Of a stretch of 60,000 bases of DNA, positions 23,120-37,220 are shown in pieces. This stretch comes from Adiantum capillus-veneris (Eukaryota; Streptophyta; Polypodiopsida; Polypodiales; Pteridaceae), in NCBI GenBank assembly GCA_014529385.2, contig CM043947.1, positions 100,987,811 to 101,047,810 on the forward strand. The letters run 5' to 3'. The notes under the pieces were generated by a model. It saw only the letters and a program-made list of their open reading frames with translations. It ran no database searches and was not told where the DNA came from. Position numbers and translations under genes: made by a program. Numbering within the stretch: the stretch's first letter is position 1; every line of letters starts with the position of its first letter.

Positions 23120-24570
23120 ATGGCACCCAAAACCAGCCGTGGTCATAAACCATCCTACCACGTTGACCCTATCCCTGAGGAGTCAGAAAGAGATTCTGAT
23201 CCTAAGAATGAACCGGGGATTGAGATTGAGGCATAGAGAAGCACAATCATGCTGATGAGGCTAAGGACTGTCAGCACTCCAGTCAGTGCAGAAGAGGAAG
23301 GGCTGAGAGGGAAGAACGCAAGGCCAGGAGTTCTTGGACCACACATGGGAATGAAGGAGCCAAAGGCAGTAAAGTAGTTGCCATAGTTCTAGTAGAAAAG
23401 CCAGGGAGGAGACAGAAACTGAGACTGAAGAAGAAATTGACTGGGATGCAGACACAGACCATTACAAGAAATCTTCAAGAAGGAGTCAGGTTCCTAAGGT
23501 GAGAAGAGGCAGAAACAATGCTGATCGACATGATTACACCTCTTCATTGAAAATTTCTTTTCCAGTGTTCAAGGTGGGAAGAAAGATGACCCGGATGTTC
23601 ATATCCAAGCCTTTGAACAATATGCTGAGCTAAAAAATATTGATGAAGATGACTGGGGGGAATACTTTCCTCAAAAATTAAAGGAGGCAGCAAGGAAATT
23701 GTACTACCATTACCCAGCTTGCCAACTCAGATCATATAACAAACTACTCAAAGCTTTCCAACTGGAATATTCAGATAACAGAGGAGATGAGGATATCCTT
23801 TGTGAACTGGATAAGATAAAGCAAAGGAAATTATCAGTGAGAAGTTATGTTGAAAAAATCAAGGAGTTGACTAGGCAGCTGCAGGAACCACCATCAGAAA
23901 AGTGATTGCGGGCATGGTTTTTAAATGGTTTCTGCAGTAAGAAGCTTAGGGAACAGGAGGTGCTACACCAACAAAGAAATTTAATGATTTGGTGCAGCGA
24001 GCCCTGAAGTTGGAACAACAGGCTAAGAAGGAAAGGAGTCTTAAGAAGAGGAGGTCCAATAGTAGCAGTACTTCTACTGAGAAATCCTTATTCCACTAAG
24101 ACCTCTAGTAGTTCTGAAAGTAGCTCGGATGAGAAGAGCAAAGACAACTTGGTCTAGAAAGATTGATGAGGTGGCCCAGCAGATTGCTGAAATCAGCCAG
24201 ACCAGACAACCAGTAAGAAGAGTGGAAACCTGGTGTTCAAAGTGTAAATCCAAAGATCATGTTTCCAATGAATGTCCACAGTGTACTTACTACAAAGCTT
24301 ATGGCCGTCTATGGAACAACTGTGGCATTCACATTCATCATTTCAAGAAGGGAAAAGATCTGTCTGTGGTAGCATTTACCAATGCTGAACCAGTAACAGT
24401 GGAAACTACCAGTGTACCCCAAGAAGAAAATCAGGTATCAATGGTACTAGTACGGGGCACGACAGGTACCAAGGGGGTACGGGCCGGGGCCGGGGTCGTG
24501 GTAATTTCTATATTCAAAGTCTGAATTGCTATACTTGTGGTAAGTATGGGCATTTTGCGGCTTAGTGTCC
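23120..24570 (+). pseudogene. Element B gag
   Basis: It starts at an ATG (MAPKTSRGHK) 79 bases after the LTR. A TAG at about 23234 and frameshifts follow. The Gag fold is recognisable at about 23560-23960 (LKEAARKLYYHYPACQLRS, LLKAFQLEY, VEKIKELTRQL). Then come a basic/Ser region and two CCHC knuckles: CSKCKSKDHVSNEC at 24234-24275 is intact, and a second at 24528-24568 (CYTCGKYGHF) is interrupted by TAG. Structural protein of the particle; inactive. Confidence 0.85.
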
Positions 24571-25184
24571 AAAAACACATGTTACTGCGACTACTCAGGT
24601 GAAGGCGCCAGAACCAGTGTGTGTACGAGCAGTTACACGCAACAAAGGGATGGTTATTGAGGAAATCCCAGATAACCTAGCAAAACCAATCAATCTTGAA
24701 AGTAGCAAATGGGCTCAACAGAGAGAGGCGTGGAAAGCCAAGGGTAAAGAAAATGTGGTTGATGAATGGCAGGAGTAGAGAGAATTGGTGGCAAGAATCA
24801 CAGAGGATTTAGCCAAGAAGCTGCCAGAGCAGCTAGAGAATTCTGATGCTCGGGTCATTCAGAAGATACCAGCCTAGTCTTCTGAGAAAGCACAACTAGA
24901 TCAGTCAAGGTCTGGAACACATGAGACCATGTTGGCTGCAGTTCAGGGACTGATGGAAGAGTTAGGAGCTGATAAGGGAGCTGAAAGCACTAGAACAAAG
25001 GAATGGTATTGTGCAGATACTACCAATTCTTCAAGTTCTGATAAAAACTCTGATCATGAGAGGGAGGAAATTCATGTCAAGATTTGTGACAGAATTCAAA
25101 AACTCACATTAGAAAAACTTTGCTGAAGTAGCGAATTTTATCAGACAGAGAAGGAAGGTTGAGACGGAAGCCAGAACGGTTGAC
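24571..25184 (+). pseudogene. Element B gag-protease linker
   Basis: Open pieces rich in Glu, Lys and Ser (for example 24929-25126) with stops near 24778, 24878 and 25125. No domain recognised. Position and frame suggest the spacer between the zinc knuckles and protease. Confidence 0.5.
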
Positions 25185-28100
25185 TTGGATGCTGTCAATG
25201 ATGATGAAGTGCCGGTGATCCAGGTAGATTATAAAGTTAGGAAACAATGGGAGCCACTATCTGGTGTCATACTAGATGGAGGAGCAGGGGTAAACATCCT
25301 GAAGGCACATCTTCAGCAAAGGATGGGAATTACAAATCTGAAACCTGCACCTTTCAAAGTTCAAATGGTGGACCATCAAGTAGTGCAGGCAATTGGTATG
25401 ATAGAGAGTATGCAGATAAGAGTGGGCAAGGAAAAAATCAAAACTAGCTTCCTAGTATTAGATGTGCAAGGCGCATATGGGATGCTACTGGGAGTCCATG
25501 GCTGCGAATGGCACAGATGTTTCACGACTATGCTAATCAGACTCTGACAATACAAGGTGCCAGTACCAGAATTCAGATTCAGGTGAACAACACTAGGAGC
25601 TGGAGAAAGGATCTGATACCTGAAGAGCTTTGCCAGAAGTATAAGGTGAAGAAAATCGAGAGAATGCTGGCAACAGTGAATATTTTTCCATTAACTGAGA
25701 TAGATCTCAATGCAGTGTTACTAGACAAAGATCAGGCTGAAAAGAAAAAGAAGCAATTTCCAAACCAATTCACTGGGTAGAACTTTGGAGAACGGACAGT
25801 TCAGCTGACTGGAAGGCCAGAAGAACCAATTGATTCTAGTGCACCACTAGATTTTGAACAAATACACTCTGAAGAAGTTACTGAAAATCAGAATAGCAGT
25901 TGAGAGCGCAGGGGACCTTCTTGGGATTATGCTGAGGAGTCAACCAAGAGAAAAGGCGGAGGGCCTAACTGGTTACTTCAGATGATCAGGAAATAGAGGA
26001 ATGGAATTTAGGTTCTGCGGAAAATCCTAGATTGATCAAAGTCAACAAACATTTGAACCCCAAGATGAAAGAGAAGGCCTGACATATGTTCCAGCAGTAC
26101 AAGGATATGTTTGCATGGGAACATATTGATCTTAAAGGAGTAGATCCAAAGGTATGTCAACATCGAATACCATTGAAACTAGATGCCAGACTAATACGGC
26201 TGTAGCGATACCGAATGAATCCAAATTATGCTAAGAAGGTCAAGGAAGAGATTGATAACCTTCTAAAGGCTGGGTTCATTACTCAAGTAGCTAGTAGTGA
26301 CTGGTTGTTCCCTATTGTGGTGGTACCCAAGAAGAATGGAAAGCTTAGAGTGTGTGTGGATTATAGGAAGCTGAACGCTCAAACAATTAAGGATACCTTT
26401 CCATTACTCTTCACGGATATGTTGCTTGATGAAATTACAGGATATGAGATGTATAGCTTTATGGATGGTTATAGTGGCTAAAACCAATTACAGATTGCTC
26501 TTGAAGACCGGAGTAAAACCACTTTTATTACTGAGTGGGGAGCATTTATGTATCTAGTGATGCCATTTGGTCTTTGCAATTCACCAGCCACTTTTCAACA
26601 ATGTATGATGGAAATATTTAGTGAATTTCTTCACCGATTCCTTGCCATATTTATGGATGATTTCACTATATATTCAACAGAGGAGAAGCATTACTTTTTC
26701 TTGAAATGGTTTTCCAACACTGTCAGGAAAAGCGGATCTGTTTGAACCCATTCAAATCTGTTTTCTTAGTTTGGAAAGAACAACTATACTGGGACATGTA
26801 GTGTCCAGGAACAGTATAGAAATGGCCAATGACAAGGTCCAGTGTGTCCAACAGGCCAAGGCGCTTCGGAATGTGTCAGAGTTAAGCTCTTTCTTTGGAT
26901 ATATCAATTTTTATAGATGATTTGTGCACAAGTTTGCTTCCCAGGCATTACCTTTGTATGAACTTACAAAGAAGACCAGCAAGTTTAGTTGTACTCATGA
27001 ATGTGAGGAGAGATTTCAGAATTTAAAGAATGCTATTATCAGTAAGCTAGTCCTTCAACAACCAAATTGGGACGTCATTTTTCATGTACATGTCGATGCT
27101 TTAGGACTGGCGATGGGAGCAATACTGGCTTAGCCAGAAGAAAGAACTGATTATCCAGTGTACTTTGCCAGTCGTCGCAGGTTCAGTCAGGCTGAACAAG
27201 GGTATACAACTACTGAAAGAGAAGCCTTAGGGATGGTTTTCAGTGCTACCAAATTCAGACATTATTTGCTGGGCAAGCTATTTCATTTTTATGTGGATCA
27301 TCATGCCTTATTATTTCTGATTAATAATGTCATTATTCAAGGCAGACTGATACGCTGGATGATGTTCCTGATAAAATTTGAATTTTGTGTTTTCCATAAA
27401 GCTGGCAAAAACGATTGTGGTGCTGATTTCCTATCCAGGAGTACGGATGGCTACTCTGAGGTGTCTTTAAGAGACGAGCCAGTGGATGCAGAACTATTTC
27501 AGTTAACAGCTGTAGAATCAACTGATCCAGAATTGTATGAGGTATATCAGTTTCTTTCTAAGGGAGGATTCCCAGATAACTGAACTCAGAATCAGAAGAA
27601 TGCTTTGACTATTAAGAGTCTGAAGTTCACCATCATTGGCGGATCACTTTATAGATTGGGAGTCGATGGGGTTCTTCGTAGATGTGTACCTATGGAGGGA
27701 TGAATGCAAGTTATTTTAGAGGCACATAATGGGGATTTTGGGGGACATTTTTCTACTGATATCACTTTTATTCTGTAGGCTGGCTTGCGGTGGCAGACTT
27801 TAATATCTAATGTCAGAAGCTTTTGTAAAACTTGTAATATATGCCAAAGAATGGGCAGACCCATGGCAGCAGATATGACTCCTCTAGCATCGGTTCAGCC
27901 ACTGGGTGTTTTTATGGAATGGGGTCTAGATTTTATGGGTCCCTTTAAGGAAATTACTCTAAGGAAGAATAGGTATATATTGATGGCCACTTGTTATGTG
28001 ACCAATGGGTAGAAGATAAGGCTCTTTCCGACAACACAACAAAATCCACTGCTATGTTTCTATTTAAAGATATTGTTTGTCGATACGGATGTTTTGTGGA

Positions 28101-29055
28101 GATTGTGTCAGACTAGGATACGCACTTTGTCAATGACACTATGGACATTCTCATGGATATGCTTTTAGTCAAGCATCAAAATTCAACACCATATTATCCT
28201 AGATGCAATGGGCAAGCCGAAAGTAGTAACAAGATTGTCAAGAGTATTCTCACTAAGGTTGTGCAGAAAGAGCCACACTAGTGGGATTTGAAACTTCAAA
28301 CTGCTCTCTGGGCATATCGAACAACTTATAAGGTCACTACTTGATTGACAACATTTAGAATGGTGTATGGCACTGAAGCTATTGTGCCTATGGAATTTGT
28401 CATACCCATTCTCAGGATGGCAGTCGAGTATGGGTTAGATTTTAATCACAATTTGAAACAGAGACTGGAGGAGTTAACACAACTGGATGAGTTAACGCAG
28501 AGAGCTAAACTCGAACAAGAAATTGTTCAGCAAAGAAGGAAACATTGGCATGACAGATGAATCAAAGTCAGGAAGTTTCAGAAAGGAGATTTAGTTCTGT
28601 TATATTAATCAAAACTAGGCCCTAAGAAACAGAACTTAAAGATCGCTTGGGTAGGTCCATATGATGTTGATTGGGTGTTCTTCAATGGCACAATAAGATT
28701 GAAAGATTTATCTGGATTACTGTTGCCAGGGGTATATAATGGGGCCAAAATCAAGCTCTATTATTCACAAGACAGAGAGACTTCTAGGGATAAGGGTACT
28801 GGTAGTCTGGGAACTGAAAGACCAGGAAATTCCAGAATCAGCTATTTGAAGCCTTGTTCATGTATAGCTAGTTCCAGAGCCAATGAAAAGGCCAGACAAG
28901 TCTCAGTAAGTCAAAAGGTCAAACAAGTCTCAATACAACAAAACGATATCAGTACCAGAATCAGTAAAGTGTCAAAATCAATATCAATTTTTATGGGAAA
29001 AAGGGTCAGTTGGACTATCAATAGTAATCATTTCAGAGAAGATAGAAAGTATTAG
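25185..29055 (+). pseudogene. Element B pol (protease, RT, RNase H, integrase)
   Basis: The protease keeps VILDGGAGVNIL near 25265 (DGGA in place of DSGA). RT spans about 26180-26960, with KLRVCVDYRKLN, MPFGLCNSPATF and FMDD near 26653. RNase H spans about 27060-27450 (HVDALGLAMG, FASRRRFSQAEQ, TEREALGMV). Integrase spans about 27640-28560, with a CKTCNICQR finger, the WGLDFMGPF strand and NGQAESSNK near 28208. The C-terminal part has KIAWVGPYDV near 28640. There are more than ten stops and shifts, for example at 26480, 27133, 27776, 28010, 28113 and 28280. There is no chromodomain; the frame ends at 29053-29055. Confidence 0.88.
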
Positions 29056-29062
29056 CCAATGC

Positions 29063-32000
29063 ATGTGTGCCACGTCATTTGCGATGCACAGGACTCTAGG
29101 AACGGTAAGTAGTGGATATTTTATGGTGCGAACACATATAACAGTAAGGCGAGTAGGTATTTTTCCTCGTAAATCTCCTGCACGACGTCTGCCTATTGTT
29201 ATCCATTCGCCATCGCCAAGTTCTAAAGTTTTGTCACTGCAACTACAAACTTCTTCGTTTGAGAAAACTGCTGATTGCTGTCTATCTTTACCAGCCACAC
29301 CAGGATACGGGTTTGAAAATTCAAGTAAGTCCTCTTCTTCTTCCTCTATTGATTCATCATCTTCACGGTGTATGGGTAGGAAGAAAATGTCGAAAAAGAT
29401 GCAGGAAACTATAGAGGAAACCTAAGCACTTATTGTTGCTGCAAAAGCTTCTCTTCCACTTATCCCTCACAATAAAATACAGCGGTATGTGTTTACTGAG
29501 CAAGCCGAGGCATTACTCCGACTGTGGGATTTGCATGTGGTTGTGCAAGCCACAAGAATTGAGTTTGACATAGCTATCATTAGACAGGTTCTTGATTCCT
29601 TCAATGTTGATAAAGGAAGTGCTATGGTATATGGTAGGAAAGTGTCGGTAACACCTAAAAATATTGCTTTTGCATTCAAGATGCCAAATGAGCCAAAGTC
29701 ATCTGTACCAACAACAGAACAGATTAGTGCAGCTCTGAAAGCAGATGATGTTGCCAAGAAGAAATGCAAAGCCAGTGCGCATGTGTTCCAGTAGCGGGTT
29801 TGGACATTCCCGCTGCTTACCGCTTTGTAGCTGAAATTGTGAGTCTCAAAAACAACCCAGCTTATGTGTCAGAAAAATTGTTTGCTATGTTGTTGGCAAA
29901 AAGATTGGACGCCATAGTTTCAATAAATCTATGTCAGATTCTGTCACATAATTGTGCTTCAACAGACTGCTAAGTTGAAGTCCCAAAATGTTTTCAAAGC
30001 TTGGTATGTTTGGCAGTTCCTTTACTGGGCAACTTCTCCGGACACTCATGACCAGGTAAGGATGGCTTGGAGCCAGAAGCCCTTTCCAGTAACTAACAAT
30101 GTGGATTTATCATCAGATGAAGAAGTCCTAGATAACTAGTTAGCTCGCACTGGACAAAAGAGGAAAGCCATGCAAGAGGAAGTTGGCAGTTCTAAAAGAC
30201 CAAAAACTACACTGGCCAAAAGTAGTGCTCTCCTTAAGAAGGTAGAAAGTCAGGTCAAAACAGTGTCTGTTGAAAAGACTCCAGCAGACCAGACTTCAGC
30301 TGACCAACCCGACCAGCCTCCAATCCAAACCACTGGTGGAACCAACCAGCAAGCACGACAAAGTTCAGCGACCACCAGTGCATGAAAAGACCAGTCAGAC
30401 AGGACCAGTGCTGAGCAGCCGATGGGTCAGATTGATAAAGGAAAAGGACCAATACCTTCGAGTCCACTTGGTAAAGTTTCCATCCCTTACAGTGAAGTGG
30501 CTTTGCATTTAACCAAGAAGGACCGGTTACAACAATTGCAGACTCATCCTCTCAAAGGATGCCTACTCCTGCACAAATATGATTATGCTACACTACCATA
30601 TATGGATCCTATCACAGTTTATGAGCCAGTTGCCTGTGACCTAGCAACGGTGAATGATGGCTGTTTAGTACTTATTCAGTCGTCCTGGACACTATTGTGA
30701 ATGCTATAGGACAAATGTTAGATGCCTCAGTGTCTAATGATGAATTGACCAAGGTAAAGGCCGAACCGAGGGAGATTGAATAGCAAGTTGAGAAGTTGGA
30801 GTAGGATAGAGGAGCACGGTCATTGCGGCACAATATCCTTGAAAATCAATCAGCTAGGACCATTCAGCATTTAGAAAATAAGTTGTCAAAGATGGAGGCA
30901 GAGATAAGGATGCATAGAGAAGAAAAGGTAGAGGCTCAAAGAGCTGCTGATAGATTTGAAACCATGCTGCAAATGAAGAGAGTTGATTTCAACTGATTGC
31001 TGACTAGCCACACTGCATTGAAATCCACTTTGACTGAAAGATATATCTATAATAATTTGGCTGAGATACTGAATCCAACGGGGAATGTTGTTTTCAATAT
31101 AGTTAATCTGAGGGCGCTCATGGAAACAATGCAGAGTGATTTGCAGGATAAACTTTCTCAATACAATAGTGCTTTGGCAAATCAAGCTATCTTGGACTAT
31201 ATTGAACAACAAAACAACCTCGATGAGGATGATAAAGTAGCAGAAGAGGAAGAGAAGGAGGATGAACCAACAGAAAGGCATGATGATGATGACTCTCCTC
31301 CATCTCCACCTTCAGGATCTGGTGCTGGTGGAGCAGGGGCCACAGGGGAAAATCAGTCCAATACAGACCAACCAGACCAGTATAGGGGTCAACAGTTGGG
31401 TGATCAGCAGGTTGGAGATCAACAACCCAGCAACACTGGGAATTCACCAGTACACTAGTCACATCACAGTTCGGATGAGAAGGGGAAAGGTAAAGCTGTG
31501 ACTGAGGTTTTGGAAGGTGATGAACAACATTCATTACAGCTCATCACACTGAACAAGAGACTAAGACATCAGCAAGATCCTATAACTAGGATGTATCTAG
31601 AGGATGATGTTCTTCTATCTGATCTTGAACAATTTCAACGACTATATGTTGGCGCCAGAGAAATGGTCCAACATTGGAAATCAGCTGCTTTCCATGACCA
31701 AGAGGTGTGCCAACTGCCTAAGCATTCTAGCAAAATTCAATTGCTAGAGAGAGTACCTGAATGGGTACTAATCTTCAATGACAAACTAGCTAATCCACAC
31801 TGGCAGCGGCAGTCTACTGCAGACTGTCAGTCCCTAGCCATTGAATTAGAGCTCCTGCTAGGGAACAGGCCAACATATAAATGTATGAAAGACATCATAA
31901 GTCAATTAAAAGAAGTTTTACTACAAATGAAAATTGCCAGGGGAGTTATGGATCAGAGGGTACAAGCTATTATTGAAGATCAGGCTACCACCAATAAGGG

Positions 32001-32823
32001 GCCTCCAACTAAAATGACAATAGGAGAACAAGCAATTGCTCTCCGAAGACTATTTTAGATGGTCAGGGTAACTAGAAAGATGATGCAGCAGGAAAACCAG
32101 GTTGTCCTCAATTTTTTGGACTTTGTACTCGATTCCCCAGTCCTCCTGTATGCTTTACCAGCTAGAGAGGATGAGCAGCCTAGGTTTTTTCCAGCACTGT
32201 ATCTGCAACATCCAGAACCGGTAGATCGGCTCACATATAATATTAGTGATGATCTTTAGGATTGGTATGAGCAATCCACTGTAGAATGGAAAACCTGGCA
32301 AACACTATGCTCTTCAATTAAATGATCCTAGGGAACTAAAGGAGGAGATACAGAGGGTTAAGCTGTGTATGGGACAATGGAAAATCCAGCTTAGAGGTCT
32401 CACCAAGATCACAAACCAGCTGTTGCAACTTATTGTGGAGTCCTCTAAAATCCCTAAAAAGGATGTTACGGATAAACTAGGCCTGGGACCACAATACAAA
32501 GAGATGGCTAAGATTTTCTTTGAAGCTAGGATTAAAACAAAACAGCCTCTTCTAGAAGGATGTATCCATACAGCTTCGCATTGTCATAAATTGGCCAGAA
32601 CTTGTCTAACAAAAGGCAAACGAACGCTCTATGATCTCGACACCAAAACCTATCATCCATTCATGCGTTATGAATTGGAAATGACCACAAAAAGGCGGGA
32701 TCAGCTTGAGTAGGAGGCCATTTACAGACTTCTCCAGAAGGACAATGCTAGCACTGGGACTTCTGAAACACCAACAAGACCGAAGGGCAAGAGGAAGCGG
32801 GTTCAGTGGAAGGATACTGGTTA
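29063..32823 (+). pseudogene. Element B additional post-pol reading frame (aORF), decayed
   Basis: A sense reading frame of about 1250 codons lies between pol and the 3' polypurine tract. It is interrupted by a few stops (29423, 30136, 30382, 31456, 32056, 32257, 32711) and frame changes (near 29765, 29950, 30700, 32330). From the N-terminus: a Ser-rich then basic stretch (about 29320-29420); a folded-looking region with IIRQVLDSF and VYGRKVSVTPKNIAFAF (29489-29790); an aromatic-rich segment WYVWQFLYWA (about 30000-30035). Next come a Lys/Gln/Pro-rich linker, a predicted coiled coil (30720-31200), an acidic run and a Gly/Gln-rich segment (31230-31460), a second helical part (31498-32260), and a basic end (PKGKRKR near 32785). 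It has no RT, integrase or envelope motif I can recognise. The GRKVSVTPKNI segment recalls plant transposon-associated proteins, but this is only a resemblance. Confidence 0.65.
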
Positions 32824-33153
32824 GTTCCATCTCAGAATCCGATGGTGGATTTTTCCAGCCAATTTCAGAATCAGATGATGAATTTTCCCAGTAAGGTGTT
32901 GGAATTTCTTTGGCTGGTCACCCTTGGAATTACAATTATAGGGGTGTCAAGCACGCAACAAGCATGAAGTATGGTATAAAGTTAGCAATACCAGGAGAGT
33001 TAGCAACTTCAAAAGAGTACTATCATGAGGAACATAGGCCAACTCATGAGGAACATCGGCCAACCCAACAAGCAGGCAAAGAGGTTCCTCAACACCTCAA
33101 ATGAACCAGACGGTGGATTTTTTTTCAAAAATTTAGGAGTCATATCAAAATTC

Positions 33154-33170
33154 AAGAAAGGAGGGAAGGA
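33154..33170 (+). promoter_or_regulatory. Element B polypurine tract
   Basis: AAGAAAGGAGGGAAGGA directly precedes the 3' LTR start. Confidence 0.8.
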
Positions 33171-33658
33171 TGTAGACGGCGAAGACAATCTCAACAGGCG
33201 GGAACTATCTCCTGAAAGTCGAATAGTGGATCAGTTAGGAATTACCACGGTGGTTACCACGGTAACTTTGAGAGGCTATAAATAGGACCCATTACATTGT
33301 AATTGGGCGGCTTGTATTTTGACTTCTTACTCCTAGTCTCTTGGTTTTAGTCTCCGAAGCTGTTCTTGAGTTACAATCTCTTCACTTGTAATTCTACTCT
33401 GTAATCATACTACAATAGTCAATTGGGCTTCAGTCTGTTATACCTTGTACTTGTTCTTCATAAACTTTGAATCTGAACCTGAAACACTTTTCTAGTCATT
33501 CAGTCTGTTTCTAATCCCAGTAGAGTATTCAGTTCAGTTAACTATTCCAGTTCAGTTTCCATATTCTATTCCAATTTAACTGACTGAACTGACGACTTCC
33601 GGTAGTTGTAAATTCTAACACTAGAATCAGCTATCTAAAGAGATCGACTCCAATTCCA
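33171..33658 (+). repeat. Element B 3' LTR
   Basis: From TGTAGACGGC to CCAATTCCA, 488 bp, with TATAAATAG at 33277-33285. It aligns along its full length with 22552-23041, with many scattered substitutions. Confidence 0.92.
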
Positions 33659-33663
33659 CACTC
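33659..33663. other. Target site duplication of element B, right copy (CACTC)
   Basis: Identical to 22547-22551. Confidence 0.9.
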
Positions 33664-35106
33664 CTAATTGGAAACTACATCATTTGAACTTGTTATTTTC
33701 TTACATTTGAATTATTAGGAAGGAATTGTTTGATGATACACTGTCTGAACTAGGAAAAAATGTTTGCTTAGGAAAGACTCTCTCAATTCCAATATTGATT
33801 TAGTTTGAACGCCCCTTTGATCACAGAGAGATAGCTCGTGTTTCTACCGAGGAGCTGTGCATTTATATGTACAATGCTGACGCATTTCTATGAGGCAGCT
33901 TAGTTCATTTCTATGGATATATGACGTGACTCACCCGAAGGGTTACTGCATGAGGTATACTACTTATTGGTTGTATGGGCAGCCAATGACACCGGGTGGA
34001 GTGAACATCCACCGAAAGAAGTTTCTACAATTTGAAAGAAATGGAATAGTTATGAAGTAGTGTTGTATGCTGACTTTGTTTAAGGAAAGATGGTCTTGGT
34101 ACCGGTTTTAAATGTTTGAAGGGCTGTTTGAATGAACTTGTGTTGGGAACTCTAATAAAGAACTATGTGTTATGAACAATCGTGTTTCTCTTTTTTGGAA
34201 GATGGGATCTAGGAACTTTTATTAGATCATGCTTCCCCTATGAGACAAGACAAGAAAACCTATCTAATTTCTCAGGCTTGAGTTACCTTGTGACAGAAGC
34301 CTGTCCATTGGAATCAATACTATCTTGACTATGTGTTTTTTTTTTAACAATTAGGACCTAGTGACCTATCAGGTATCCTCTATTTTCTAAGAGGAAATTG
34401 TGATGGGATGGGGACCTCACAATCAAAATGAGTTTAGAAGCCATCTCAAGGGTCTCAAACTCAATTTGGTAGTAGCCACACTCAAATAACTATATGTCCA
34501 TGATCTTTTCCATCTCTAAGAAAAAGCAGGTCTAGATGAGATTGTGCACCTCACCTCTGCTGGGACAAGTGATGATAATTGTGCAGATGAAAGAGGTAGC
34601 ATGAAAGTGCTCCACCTCTATTGCTAGTCTTTCTTATTTTTTTGGAAATACAGCAATTTGGACAAGGGGGGACTTTTTTTGAGTCCCTTTGGGGCGGATT
34701 AGGAGACTCCATCTATTTTTTTGTTGTGGAGGAAGAGGGGATGAGCCGAGGGTGAGAAGAGGCAAGTCAAAAGAGAAACAAGGAAAGATGGAAATCAGGA
34801 TGGAGGAGGGGTGGCTGAAGGAGATGGTCGACAAGGGGGGGGGGGGGGGGGGGGGGAGGAGGTTGAGAGAGGTAGTGTGAGAAGGGAGGTTGGAGATAAG
34901 GGTGAGTAGTAGAAGCAATAAGCAATGATATCTTCCACATTACTCCTATGAAAAATACCCTTTGAAACATATACCTAGGCCTCACACTCCTTCATCATGT
35001 TCTTTTTGTGTCAATTACTCATCTCACTGATTGACAACTTATCAATCATCTGCATCAAAATTGCAAAATTTAGAGTTTTGTTTTTATCTCATTAGAGATG
35101 TGTAGT
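33664..35106. other. Non-coding stretch with a G22 run
   Basis: No motif-bearing frame. It includes a homopurine region (34700-34900) with 22 consecutive G at 34835-34856, which creates Pro-rich open frames on the minus strand that I do not call. Confidence 0.5.
34835..34856. repeat. G22 homopolymer within a purine-rich region
   Basis: 22 consecutive G flanked by GA-rich DNA on both sides. Confidence 0.9.
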
Positions 35107-36860
<1,754 letters not shown>

Positions 36861-37220
36861 TTACCTCTCTCTTGAAACCATAGTCGTCCTCAACTATGAG
36901 GTAGAGAAGATAAAGTCTGGGTCATTAGTCCATTTTTCATAGCGGGTAAAGGATCCCTTTGCACCCTACGACATCATTCTAGAATGGATGACTAGTCCAT
37001 TTGGTGCTTGGGAGATGTCGCCGCCGCAAGCATGTCTGCTCTTTAGTCCATATCGTAGTTCCAAAGTAGGGTGACACTTTCTACTTAGTATTTGAGAGAC
37101 GTCGTCAAGACAAACATGAATCTAAGCATTCATACTACTTAAATTTGTGCACAATAAAAGAGAATAAGTCTTATAAGACAAAAAAATTGATCATTTTAAA
37201 AAAACATTTACATTTTCTAA
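36861..37220 (-). other. Family A 3' untranslated region and polypurine tract, reverse
   Basis: TTACCTCTCTCTT at 36861 is the reverse of the family A polypurine tract. The AGTCGTCCTCAACTATGAG segment next to it matches the reverse of the region before 17000. Confidence 0.8.

Larger units (their letters stand above)
22552..33658 (+). mobile_element. Element B: complete Tat-like Ty3/gypsy element with a long post-pol reading frame
   Basis: 11,107 bp, LTRs of 490 and 488 bp, perfect CACTC target duplication. Order: LTR, PBS, gag, protease, RT, RNase H, integrase, then about 3.8 kb holding a further sense reading frame, polypurine tract, LTR. No chromodomain follows integrase. The integrase has the WAYRTTYK and VYGTEA.VP blocks typical of the Tat group. 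LTR copies are clearly more diverged than those of family A and pol carries many stops, so the insertion is older and inactive. Confidence 0.93.
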
